From an uncultured Rhodospirillales bacterium (GTDB taxonomy: Bacteria > Pseudomonadota > Alphaproteobacteria > Acetobacterales > Acetobacteraceae): a DNA stretch of 64,000 nucleotides. The notes beneath the pieces were generated by a model. The model made no database searches and was not told the DNA's origin. It saw nothing but the letters and a program-made list of their open reading frames with translations. The stretch lies in NCBI GenBank assembly GCA_903835235.1, contig CAILMF010000072.1, positions 1 through 64,000 of the forward strand, read 5' to 3'. Every line of letters begins with the position of its first letter. Position 1 is the first letter of the stretch. Shown piece by piece: positions 57,464 through 64,000 of the stretch. A program made the translations under genes and the position numbers.

Positions 57464-57885
57464 TCGACCCGGCCGCGATCGGTCGCCAGCGTCGAGGCCT
57501 TCTTGGCGATGCCGCGCCGGGTCAGCAGCCGGCCCGCCTCGGCGTCCTCCAGGTACATGTCGCAGAGCTCGCCGACCGTCGCAGCGGCGCGCTTGGCCTT
57601 CTTTTCTGCCTGGGGGTCCTCGCCCTCGATCTTGGCGGCCATCAATACTTTCTGCGCCTTGGTCCGCGCCGTTACCGGCGTCCAGGGCGCGCCATGCGTG
57701 CCGATGGTGAAGCGGCGCTGCCGATCGTCCTGGGTGCGGTACATGATGAAGTAGCTGACCATCGGCCCGGCCCGTCGGCGCGCCCCAAAGCCAGGGACGG
57801 AGCCGGTTCCGCCGTCGAAGATGGTGGATTGCGGGGGCATGGCGCGGATCTCGCGCAGGCCAATTCGGGTGCGTGCTTTCGGCAT
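57457..57885 (-). pseudogene. int: Truncated tyrosine integrase
   Basis: The first 143 residues of a DUF4102-type tyrosine recombinase remain: arm-binding domain MPKARTRIGLREIRAM..GSVPGFGARRRAG, VSYFIMYRTQDDRQRRFTIGTHGAPWTPVTARTKAQKVLMAAKIEGEDPQAEKKAKR, and the core-binding start ATVGELCDMYLEDAEAGRLLTRRGIAKKASTLATDRGRVETH. The catalytic domain (R-H-R-Y) is gone; a deletion joined the fragment to the Phd remnant near 57,460. It lies next to attR. Confidence 0.87.
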
Positions 57886-57925
57886 TTTTGACCTCTGCTC
57901 TCACTTCAATTGTCGGCCCCGAAAT

Positions 57926-57943
57926 CCGGGGTCACGACGGGGT
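57926..57943 (+). repeat. Candidate integrase arm site, right
   Basis: CCGGGGTCACGACGGGGT matches the left motif (54,244) at 16 of 18 bases, same strand, between the integrase start and attR. Confidence 0.5.
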
Positions 57944-58066
57944 AACCGGTGAGCGCAGATGGTCGCAAGTCGTATATTAGTATCTCATCGCCGCGCGCAA
58001 CTGAAAGCGCGGACACTTCAGACAAAAGCAAATCATCAAGATCGAGAACAACAGTAAAAGATCCCA

Positions 58067-58113
58067 CTCCGAAGGCAGAGGTCGAAGGTTCGAATCCTTT
58101 CGGGTCCGCCAAT
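58067..58113 (+). mobile_element. attR: right attachment repeat
   Basis: Exact 47-base copy of attL (CTCCGAAGGCAGAGG to CCAAT). It is only the 3' part of a tRNA and cannot fold as one. Confidence 0.93.
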
Positions 58114-58227
58114 CCTTTCAAGCGCTTGCGTCGCGGCCACTGCCCGTTTCCGCGCTGCCGCGACAGGGCGGGTTTGGCGCCAACCCCTGGCCTCGGCTAA
58201 ACCGGAGGCAAGCGGGGGGAAACCGAG

Positions 58228-59847
58228 ATGCAGGCGGATTATGTCATCGTGGGTGCCGGCTCGGCCGGCTGCGTGCTGGCCAACCGGCTGACCGAGGACC
58301 CCGGCGTCAGCGTCATCCTGCTGGAGGCCGGCGGGCGCGACCTGCATCCGCTGATCCACATCCCCGCCGGCTACATGCAGCTGTTGCAGCACCCGAAGCT
58401 GACCTGGGGCTTCAAGGCCGACAAGGCCGCCGGGCTGAACGGCCGGGAAATCCCCTATCCGCGCGGCAAGGTGCTGGGTGGCTCCAGCTCCATCAACGGG
58501 CTGATCTACATCCGCTCCCAGCCCGAGGACTACGACCACTGGGCGCAGCTGGGCAATCGCGGCTGGTCGTCGGACGAGGTCTTCCCCTATTTCCGCAAGG
58601 CGGAGAATTGGGAAGGCCCGGCCGATGCGGTGCACGCCAAGGGCGGCCCGCTGTCGACCTCGCCGGGGCGGGACCGGCCGGAGCTTTGCGAGGCCGCGGT
58701 CCGCGCCGGCGTCGAGCGCGGCTGGCAGTACCGCGAGGATCTGAACGACCTGCCGCATGGCTTGGGCGACCATATCGGCTGGGTGCAGCAGACCCGCGGC
58801 GGCCGGCTGCGGGCTTCGGCGGCGCGGACCTATCTGCGCCAAGCGCAGCGCCGGCCCAACCTGAGGGTGGTGACCGATGCCATGGTGCATCGCGTGCTGT
58901 TCGAAGGTACCCGGGCGGTGGGCGTGGAGGTTTCGCAGGGCGGCGCCACCTGGCAGGCGCGCGCGGCGGCCGAGGTGATCCTGGCCGCCGGGGCCATCGG
59001 CTCGCCGCACCTGTTGCAGCTTTCGGGCGTCGGCGACCCCGCGCATCTCGGCCGCATCGGCGTGCCGGTGGTGCATGCGCTGCGCGGCGTCGGCCGCAAC
59101 TTCCAGGACCACTTCCTGGTGCGGGTGCAGGCGGAGGTGAAGGGCATCGCCAGCCTGAACGAACGCTCCCGCGGGTTGCGCCTGGTGGGGGAGGTGGTGA
59201 AGTACCTGACGGCCGGGCGCGGCATGCTGACCTATGCCGCCTCGCTGCTGGCGGCTTCGGTGAAGGTGCTGCCGGAATCCGCCACGCCGGATGTGCAGGC
59301 GCTGTTCGCCTCGGCCAGCTATGCGCCGGGGCCGACCCGCCGGCTGGACAGCAAGCCGGGCATGACCAGCGGCATCTGGCAGATGCGGCCGGAAAGCCGC
59401 GGCCGGGTGGAAGCCCGCACCGCCGATGCGCGCGACCAGCCCAGCATCAACCCGAACTACCTGGCGGAGGAGCGCGACCGCCGCACCATCGTGGCCGGCA
59501 TGCGCGCGGTGCGCGACTGGTTCAGCGCGCCGGCGCTGCAACAATACCTGGTGGCAGAGACCCTGCCGGGCCGGGACGTGCAGAGCGATGACGAGTTCCT
59601 GGCCTATGCCCGGCAGACCGGCACCACGGTGTTCCACGCCACCTGTTCCTGCCGCATGGGCCAGGACCCCATGGCGGTGGTGGACAGCGAGCTGCGCGTG
59701 CATGGCCTGCAGGGGCTGCGCGTCATCGATGCCTCGGTGATGCCGGCGGTGACCTCCACCAACACCAATGCGCCGACCATCATGATCGCGGAGAGGGGCG
59801 CCGACCTGGTCAAGGCGGCGGCCCGGGCGCGCCTGGCCGCGGCCTGA
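58228..59847 (+). CDS. GMC-family FAD oxidoreductase (choline-dehydrogenase-like)
   Basis: The 539-residue flavoprotein has the FAD-binding motif [17 protein letters not shown] at about 5-21, GMC signature 1 [20 protein letters not shown] at about 78-97, and signature 2 [17 protein letters not shown] at about 258-274. The C-terminal catalytic His/Asn region is [38 protein letters not shown] and [18 protein letters not shown]. It oxidises an alcohol, but GMC substrates cannot be predicted from sequence. GGGGGAAA lies upstream of ATG 58,228. Confidence 0.92.
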   Translation: MQADYVIVGAGSAGCVLANRLTEDPGVSVILLEAGGRDLHPLIHIPAGYMQLLQHPKLTWGFKADKAAGLNGREIPYPRGKVLGGSSSINGLIYIRSQPEDYDHWAQLGNRGWSSDEVFPYFRKAENWEGPADAVHAKGGPLSTSPGRDRPELCEAAVRAGVERGWQYREDLNDLPHGLGDHIGWVQQTRGGRLRASAARTYLRQAQRRPNLRVVTDAMVHRVLFEGTRAVGVEVSQGGATWQARAAAEVILAAGAIGSPHLLQLSGVGDPAHLGRIGVPVVHALRGVGRNFQDHFLVRVQAEVKGIASLNERSRGLRLVGEVVKYLTAGRGMLTYAASLLAASVKVLPESATPDVQALFASASYAPGPTRRLDSKPGMTSGIWQMRPESRGRVEARTADARDQPSINPNYLAEERDRRTIVAGMRAVRDWFSAPALQQYLVAETLPGRDVQSDDEFLAYARQTGTTVFHATCSCRMGQDPMAVVDSELRVHGLQGLRVIDASVMPAVTSTNTNAPTIMIAERGADLVKAAARARLAAA

Positions 59848-59883
59848 CGCGGCGGGCGGATTGCCCGCGCTGCGACGCTGCGG

Positions 59884-59940
59884 CCACAGCATGATCCTCT
59901 GGCAGATAGTGCTGTAGTTTCAACATGTTGCAGAGCAGGA
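59884..59940. repeat. Composite palindromic element, copy 2 (inverted)
   Basis: Read on the minus strand it gives TGCTCTGCAACATGTTGAAA then CTACAGCAC, TATC-loop-GATC and GCTGTGG, matching linker plus second palindrome of copy 1 at 10,438. It lacks the first palindrome. It lies between the GMC and monooxygenase genes. Confidence 0.7.
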
Positions 59941-60022
59941 GAGCGGCTTGGGGGTTTCCACCCCGGCCGATATTGCTCTAGCTTCCGCGCCGTCCAGGAA
60001 GAACAACAAGGTCACCACACGC

Positions 60023-61789
60023 ATGCTCGCCACCGCGGATCAACGCGCCGCCCAGGTTGTCCAGGCCTGGCTGGACCAGTTCAACGCCGCCCTGGCCATG
60101 GGCCAGACCACGCAGCTAGGCCTACTGTTCCGCGCCGATGGCCATTGGCGCGACATCGTCGCGATGGACTGGCGCATTGCCACCACCAGCGGGCGGGACG
60201 CCGTGGCCGCCGCGCTGCTGCCCGCCGCCAGCGCCCGCGCCGCGCGGGGTTTTGCGATCGACGCCACGCGTTACCCGCCGCGCCCGGTGGACCGCGCCGG
60301 GGAGCCCTGCTTCGAGGCGATCCTGCGCTTCGAGACCCGGCTTGGCACCGGCGCCGGCATCATCCGGATCAAGCAGGCGGATGCCGAGGGCAGCCCGCCG
60401 CAGGCCTGGACGCTGATGACCGCGCTGCACAGCCTGGCCGGGCATGACGAGGAAACCGAACGCCTGGCCCGCGAGGAGCCGGCCTTCGAGCGCGACTTCG
60501 GCGGCCCCAACTGGTTGGACAAGCGCCGCCAGGCGGTGCGCTACGAAGGCCGCGACCCCGCGGTGCTGGTGGTGGGCGGCGGCCATGCTGGGCTGACCGC
60601 GGCGGCCTCGCTGGGCGCGCTGGGGGTGGAGACGCTGGTGGTGGACCGCATGGCCCGCGTCGGCGACAATTGGCGGCTGCGTTACCACGGGCTGAAGCTG
60701 CACAACCAGGTCTACAGCAACCACCTGCCCTACCTGCCCTTCCCGAATACCTGGCCGCACTACATCCCCAAGGACAAGATCGCCAATTGGCTGGAATTCT
60801 ATGCCGAGGCGATGGAGATCGACTTCTGGACGCGCACCAGCTTCGACGGCGCCGGGTACGACGCCGCCGCCGGCCGCTGGAACGCCCGGCTGACCCTGGC
60901 GGATGGCAGCACCCGCGTCCTGCATCCGCGCCACATCGTGATGGCCACCTCGGTCAGCGGCACGCCCAGCCTGCCGGTGATCCCGACGCTCGACCGCTTC
61001 GCCGGCACGGTGGTGCATTCCAGCGGCTTCACCGACCCCGCGGCCTGGCGCGGCAAGCCGGTCTTCGTCTTCGGCACCGGCACCAGCGCGCATGACATTG
61101 CGCAGGAACTGCACGGGCACGGCGCACAGGTGACGATGGTGCAGCGCAGCCCGACGCTGGTGACCAATGTGGAACCCAGCGCGCAGCTGTATGACGGCAT
61201 CTACTACGGCGACGGCCCTTCGCTGGAGGACCGCGACCTGATCAACACCAGCTTCCCGCTGCCGGTGATGAAGCAGGCGCACAAGCTGCTGACCGACACA
61301 TCGCGGGAGCTGGATGCGCCGTTGCTGGAGGGGCTGGAAAAGGCCGGCTTCCGCCTGGAATACGGCGAGGACGGCACCGGCTGGCCGCTGAAGTATCGCT
61401 CCCGCGGCGGCGGCTACTACTTCAACATCGGCTGTTCGGAACTGATCATCCGCGGTGAGGTCGGGCTGATCCAGTATGCGGACATCGAAAGCTTCACCGC
61501 GACCGGCCTGGCCCTGAAGGACGGCCGCCAGCTGGACGCCGGGCTGATGGTGCTGGCCACCGGCTACAAGGGGCCGGACCACCTGGTGGGCAAGCTGTTC
61601 GGCGCGGAAGTGGCGGCGCGCGTCGGCCAGGTCTGGGGCTTCGACCACGCCAGGCAGGAGTTGGCCAACATGTGGATGCGCACCGCGCAGCCGGGCCTGT
61701 GGTTCACCGGCGGGTCGTTCTCGCAGTGCCGGATGTATTCGCGCTACCTGGCCATGCAGGTGAAGGCGGCGGAACTGGGCCTGGGCTGA
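60023..61789 (+). CDS. Flavin-containing monooxygenase with SnoaL-like N-terminus
   Basis: The 588-residue protein has an N-terminal SnoaL/NTF2-like domain (about 1-150: AAQVVQAWLDQFNAALAMGQTTQLGLLFRADGHWRDIVAMDW). An FMO-type FAD/NADPH domain follows: VLVVGGGHAGLTAAASLGALGVETLVVDRMARVGDNWRLRYHGLKLHNQVYSNHLPYLPFPNTWP (about 178-242) and VFVFGTGTSAHDIAQELHGHGAQVTMVQRSP. The YLPFP motif fits Baeyer-Villiger/FMO enzymes. Substrate unknown. ATG 60,023 starts the conserved part; TTG 59,948, with AGGAG upstream, would add 25 residues. Confidence 0.88.
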   Translation: MLATADQRAAQVVQAWLDQFNAALAMGQTTQLGLLFRADGHWRDIVAMDWRIATTSGRDAVAAALLPAASARAARGFAIDATRYPPRPVDRAGEPCFEAILRFETRLGTGAGIIRIKQADAEGSPPQAWTLMTALHSLAGHDEETERLAREEPAFERDFGGPNWLDKRRQAVRYEGRDPAVLVVGGGHAGLTAAASLGALGVETLVVDRMARVGDNWRLRYHGLKLHNQVYSNHLPYLPFPNTWPHYIPKDKIANWLEFYAEAMEIDFWTRTSFDGAGYDAAAGRWNARLTLADGSTRVLHPRHIVMATSVSGTPSLPVIPTLDRFAGTVVHSSGFTDPAAWRGKPVFVFGTGTSAHDIAQELHGHGAQVTMVQRSPTLVTNVEPSAQLYDGIYYGDGPSLEDRDLINTSFPLPVMKQAHKLLTDTSRELDAPLLEGLEKAGFRLEYGEDGTGWPLKYRSRGGGYYFNIGCSELIIRGEVGLIQYADIESFTATGLALKDGRQLDAGLMVLATGYKGPDHLVGKLFGAEVAARVGQVWGFDHARQELANMWMRTAQPGLWFTGGSFSQCRMYSRYLAMQVKAAELGLG

Positions 61790-61827
61790 GCGCACCGCCA
61801 CCGGCCGCGCGGCGACGAACTGGACCT

Positions 61828-61863
61828 GGAGCAGGACGCGGCCTGTCGAGCGCATCCTGCTCC
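61828..61863. repeat. Inverted repeat after the monooxygenase gene
   Basis: GGAGCAGGACGCG (61,828-61,840) and CGCATCCTGCTCC (61,851-61,863) form a 13-bp stem with one G-T type mismatch and a 10-base loop. It lies between convergent genes; no T tract. Confidence 0.6.
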
Positions 61864-61933
61864 AGCCTTGGTTCCAGTGGCCTGCTGATCCGCTGCGTTC
61901 GTGGATAACCCCGCGATGGCAGCGGGCAGGGCA

Positions 61934-62401
61934 CTACGGCAATGTCGGCTCCAGCACCACGACCGGGATCTCGCGCTCGGTCTTCAGCTGGTAGTCGGCA
62001 TAGGGCGGCCAGAACTCCAGCGACTTGGTCCATAGCCGGGCGCGTTCCTCACCGGTGGCGGTGCGGGCCTTCGCCTTCAGGTGGCGGGTGCCGACCTGGA
62101 TCTCCACCTCGGCATTCGCCTCGATATTGCGGTACCAGCCGGGGTGCTGCGGCGCGCCGCCCTTGGACGCCACGATGAAGTAGCGGCCGTCTTCCTCGCC
62201 ATAGAACAGCGGGAAGATGTACTTCTCCCCGGTCTTGCGGCCAGATGTGGTCAGCAGCAGGGAAGGCACCGTCATCTCCGGCCGGCCGGGCAGGGTGATG
62301 CGGTACATGTGGCCATCGGTGCCGCCGCTGTTGATGTAGCGGTTGGCGTGCTCCAGCATCCATTCAGGCAGGTTGGGGGCCAGTTTGGCGTCTGACATCA
62401 T
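61934..62401 (-). CDS. Nitroreductase-family deazaflavin-type oxidoreductase (DDN-like)
   Basis: The 155-residue protein fits the Ddn/DUF385 family of split-barrel flavin/deazaflavin proteins: PLFYGEEDGRYFIVASKGGAPQHPGWYRNIEANAEVEIQVGTRHLKAKARTATGEERARLW, preceded by TVPSLLLTTSGRKTGEKYIFP. Mycobacterial members use coenzyme F420; proteobacterial members may use FMN or F420. The reaction is not known. It is convergent with the monooxygenase gene and divergent from the VOC-like gene. Confidence 0.85.
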   Translation of the reverse strand: MMSDAKLAPNLPEWMLEHANRYINSGGTDGHMYRITLPGRPEMTVPSLLLTTSGRKTGEKYIFPLFYGEEDGRYFIVASKGGAPQHPGWYRNIEANAEVEIQVGTRHLKAKARTATGEERARLWTKSLEFWPPYADYQLKTEREIPVVVLEPTLP

Positions 62402-62491
62402 GGTCTTTCCCGTGTTGGTGCGGGCAGCCTATCATGGCCGCGCACGGCACCACGAGGCTGGCGGCGACCCTTACGCGGAAGGCGGATCACA

Positions 62492-62878
62492 GTGCAGTTC
62501 AACCACGTGGCCAACCGGCTGGACCCCCGGCACTTCGAGACCATCGTCGAGCTGCTGACGACGCAGCTGGGCTTTGTGATCCTGCGCCGGACCGAACGCT
62601 CGATCTGGTTGCGCCAGCCCGGCGCGAATGTGGATCTGCAGTTCAGCCGCAGCGAGACCGCCAACCGCGATGCCGACAAGCTGCGCAGCCAGGTCGCCTT
62701 CCTCAGCGAGACGCCGGAGGCTGCGTTGCAGGCGCTGGCTGCCTGGCTTGTGGCGAAGGGCGTGGCGGCCAGCGTCGGCAGCTATTCGCCGCGCGAATTC
62801 TACCTGGACGCACCGGCGGCCTTCGTCGATTTCGTCATCGAGGCCATGCTGCCGGAACTGGCCGATTACGGCGTCTGA
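62492..62878 (+). CDS. Small VOC/glyoxalase-like protein
   Basis: The 128-residue protein begins MQFNHVANRLDPRHFETIVELLTTQLGFVILRRTERSIWLRQPGANVDLQFSRSE, a pattern of one glyoxalase-like half-fold. It continues VAFLSETPEAALQALAAWLVAKGVAASVGSYSPREFYLDAPAAFVDFVIEAMLPELADYG. Metal ligands are not clear. Function unknown. The start is GTG 62,492. It overlaps the tail of the dioxygenase gene on the other strand by 13 bases. Confidence 0.68.
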   Translation: MQFNHVANRLDPRHFETIVELLTTQLGFVILRRTERSIWLRQPGANVDLQFSRSETANRDADKLRSQVAFLSETPEAALQALAAWLVAKGVAASVGSYSPREFYLDAPAAFVDFVIEAMLPELADYGV

Positions 62879-63879
62879 GCCAGCCAGCTCTTGCGCTCCC
62901 CGGCATAGGCGGCGCCGGGGTTGCCGCTGACGGTGGTGCGCCACATCACCCGCTCCAGCGCCTGGGCGTCGAACCAGGTGGCGGCGTGGACGGTGCAGCG
63001 GTTGTCCCACACCACCAGGTCGCCCTCGGTCCATTCATGCGCGTAGACGAAGCGCGGTTGGGTCAGGTGCGCCATCAGCTCCGCCAGCAGGGCGGCGCCA
63101 TCGCCATGCGGTCCCGGCTGCATGCCCACGAAGGGGCCGTCCAGCCAATCCATCTGGCCGTATTCGCACAGGTACAGGGCGCGCCTGCCGGTGACAGGAT
63201 GCACCCGCACCACCGGCTGGTGCACCGGCCGCTGGTGCGGCGCCAGCACGCGCGGCGTTTCCCCGGCCAGCACGGCGGCGCGCTTGCGCCCGGCTGAGGA
63301 GCTGACATGCAGCCCTTCCAGCCCCGCGATGCGGGTCTTCAGCGCCGCCGGCAGCGCGGCATAAGCGGCGGTGGCATCGGCGAACAGCGTCTGCCCCTGG
63401 CCGCGCGGCACCGGCCGCACGGCCAGGAACAGCGAGACATCCGGCGGCGGGCGGCGATAGCTCTGGTCGGTGTGCCAGCCCAGCCGATGCGGGAACTGCA
63501 CGGGCAGGTGGCCATCCGCGGTCAAGGGCGGGTCGGGCTGGGCGGGCGGCTGGCGCTCCACGCCGGGGATGTTGGAGACGACGAAGATCTCCGGCACCTC
63601 CGGGTGCACCCAGTTGGGCTCCATGCCGGTCTGGCGGTAATTCTCTAACTCGGTGCCGAAGAGCTGGCTGAGCCGCAGCAGCAGCTCCGGCGCCTGCACC
63701 ATGCCGGCCATGCCCGGCAGCAGCAGCAGGCCATTGGCGGCGGCCAGCGCCGTCGGCAGCGCGGCGGGCGCGGCCTCCGCCGCCTGGACCAGCGCGGCGG
63801 CGCCGGGCGCGCGCCAGGTCAGGCTGGCACCGAAGCCGGCACCGGGCAGCGGCGCGGCCACATCGAAACCCTCGTGCAT
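62866..63879 (-). CDS. TauD/TfdA-family 2-oxoglutarate dioxygenase
   Basis: The 337-residue protein is an Fe(II)/2-oxoglutarate dioxygenase: HRLGWHTDQSYRRPPPDVSLFLAVRPVPRGQGQTLFADATAAYAAL with the HxD metal-binding pair (WHTDQ), the distal His in LVVWDNRCTVHAATWFDAQALERVMWRTTV, and the 2-oxoglutarate-binding Arg (MWRTT). Family members attack taurine, 2,4-D and other compounds; the substrate here is unknown. ATG 63,879 has GGAGA upstream. Its 3' end overlaps the VOC-like gene. Confidence 0.9.
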   Translation of the reverse strand: MHEGFDVAAPLPGAGFGASLTWRAPGAAALVQAAEAAPAALPTALAAANGLLLLPGMAGMVQAPELLLRLSQLFGTELENYRQTGMEPNWVHPEVPEIFVVSNIPGVERQPPAQPDPPLTADGHLPVQFPHRLGWHTDQSYRRPPPDVSLFLAVRPVPRGQGQTLFADATAAYAALPAALKTRIAGLEGLHVSSSAGRKRAAVLAGETPRVLAPHQRPVHQPVVRVHPVTGRRALYLCEYGQMDWLDGPFVGMQPGPHGDGAALLAELMAHLTQPRFVYAHEWTEGDLVVWDNRCTVHAATWFDAQALERVMWRTTVSGNPGAAYAGERKSWLAQTP

Positions 63880-63996
63880 CGCATTCTCCAGGCCTGGGCG
63901 CACAGCACGCCAGCCGAGCGGCCCGCGGTCAACCGCCCGCCGGATTGACAGCGCCGCGTCGCCGGTCCGCACTGTGGCCAACCCGGAGGAAACCGC

Positions 63997-64000
63997 ATGC
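63997..64000 (+). CDS. Start of a gene cut by the right edge
   Basis: GGAGGA eight bases before ATG 63,997 is a strong ribosome site. Only the first codon is visible, so nothing can be said of the product. The gene is divergent from the dioxygenase gene. Confidence 0.45.

Larger units (their letters stand above)
57886..58227. other. attR flank, no gene
   Basis: The 342 bases hold the right arm motif, an AT-richer stretch (57,960-58,060) and attR. A short frame over attR gives a peptide known to arise from tRNA 3' ends and is not a gene. Confidence 0.7.

Noticed and set aside
58067-58113. Possible second tRNA gene
   Set aside because: Only the 3' half of tRNA-Arg is present, with no 5' arm; it is the attachment repeat.
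57906-58121. Minus-strand frame of 71 codons over attR with [10 protein letters not shown]-like peptide
   Set aside because: This peptide is the reverse-strand reading of tRNA 3' ends and appears often as a false gene; it is explained fully by attR.

Overview
The window is GC-rich, densely coded bacterial chromosome. Its gene content and order (hemE, hemH, hemJ, rho, mnmE, mnmG, rsmG, parA, parB, holA, lptE, leuS; a DUF3576 lipoprotein; a tripartite-tricarboxylate binding protein; DUF1489; DUF2244 beside nth) point to an alphaproteobacterium, most likely Acetobacteraceae of the Roseomonas type. The assignment rests on protein families and synteny, not on a database search.

Region 1, 1-14,971, is the origin neighbourhood. 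A partial lipoprotein gene (LpoA-like) and rsmI are followed on the minus strand by a C39-like protein, maf and ppsR. The 311-base gap between ppsR and hemE has a perfect DnaA box, three near matches, four GANTC sites and an AT-rich stretch before hemE. It sits where the alphaproteobacterial replication origin is expected. hemE, hemH and hemJ make late haem-pathway enzymes and lead to rho. Between them lie likely insertions: an RTX protein, an FMN-binding glutamate-synthase-like protein and a secreted caspase-FGE fusion.

Region 2, 14,968-34,019, carries a pentapeptide-repeat membrane protein, small envelope and (p)ppGpp-type genes, a strongly expressed porin, leuS-lptE-holA on plus, and mnmE-DUF-mnmG-rsmG-parA-parB on minus. 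Two parS sites (TGTTTCACGTGAAACA and a one-base variant) lie at the rsmG/mnmG junction. One provides the stop codon of mnmG and the GTG start of rsmG. Relative to the usual alphaproteobacterial order the block appears inverted between rho and mnmE.

Region 3, 34,016-54,065, is mixed metabolism and repair: ferredoxin, ogt, quinone reductase, a DUF2235 membrane protein, a NifU-like Fe-S carrier, a GST-VOC-methyltransferase operon, an omega-aminotransferase, a ParDE module, a CobW-WD40 pair, an aldo/keto reductase, a glycosyltransferase, nth and a TAXI binding protein. Palindromic elements recur at gene 3' ends.

Region 4, 54,123-58,113, is a 3.9-kb integrated element in tRNA-Arg(CCG), bounded by 47-bp direct repeats. 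It carries a PrlF-YhaV toxin-antitoxin pair, a DUF3489 protein, and integrase and Phd-antitoxin remnants. Region 5, 58,228-64,000, has GMC and flavin monooxygenase oxidoreductases, a deazaflavin-type reductase, a small VOC-like protein and a TauD-type dioxygenase, and ends at the start codon of another gene.
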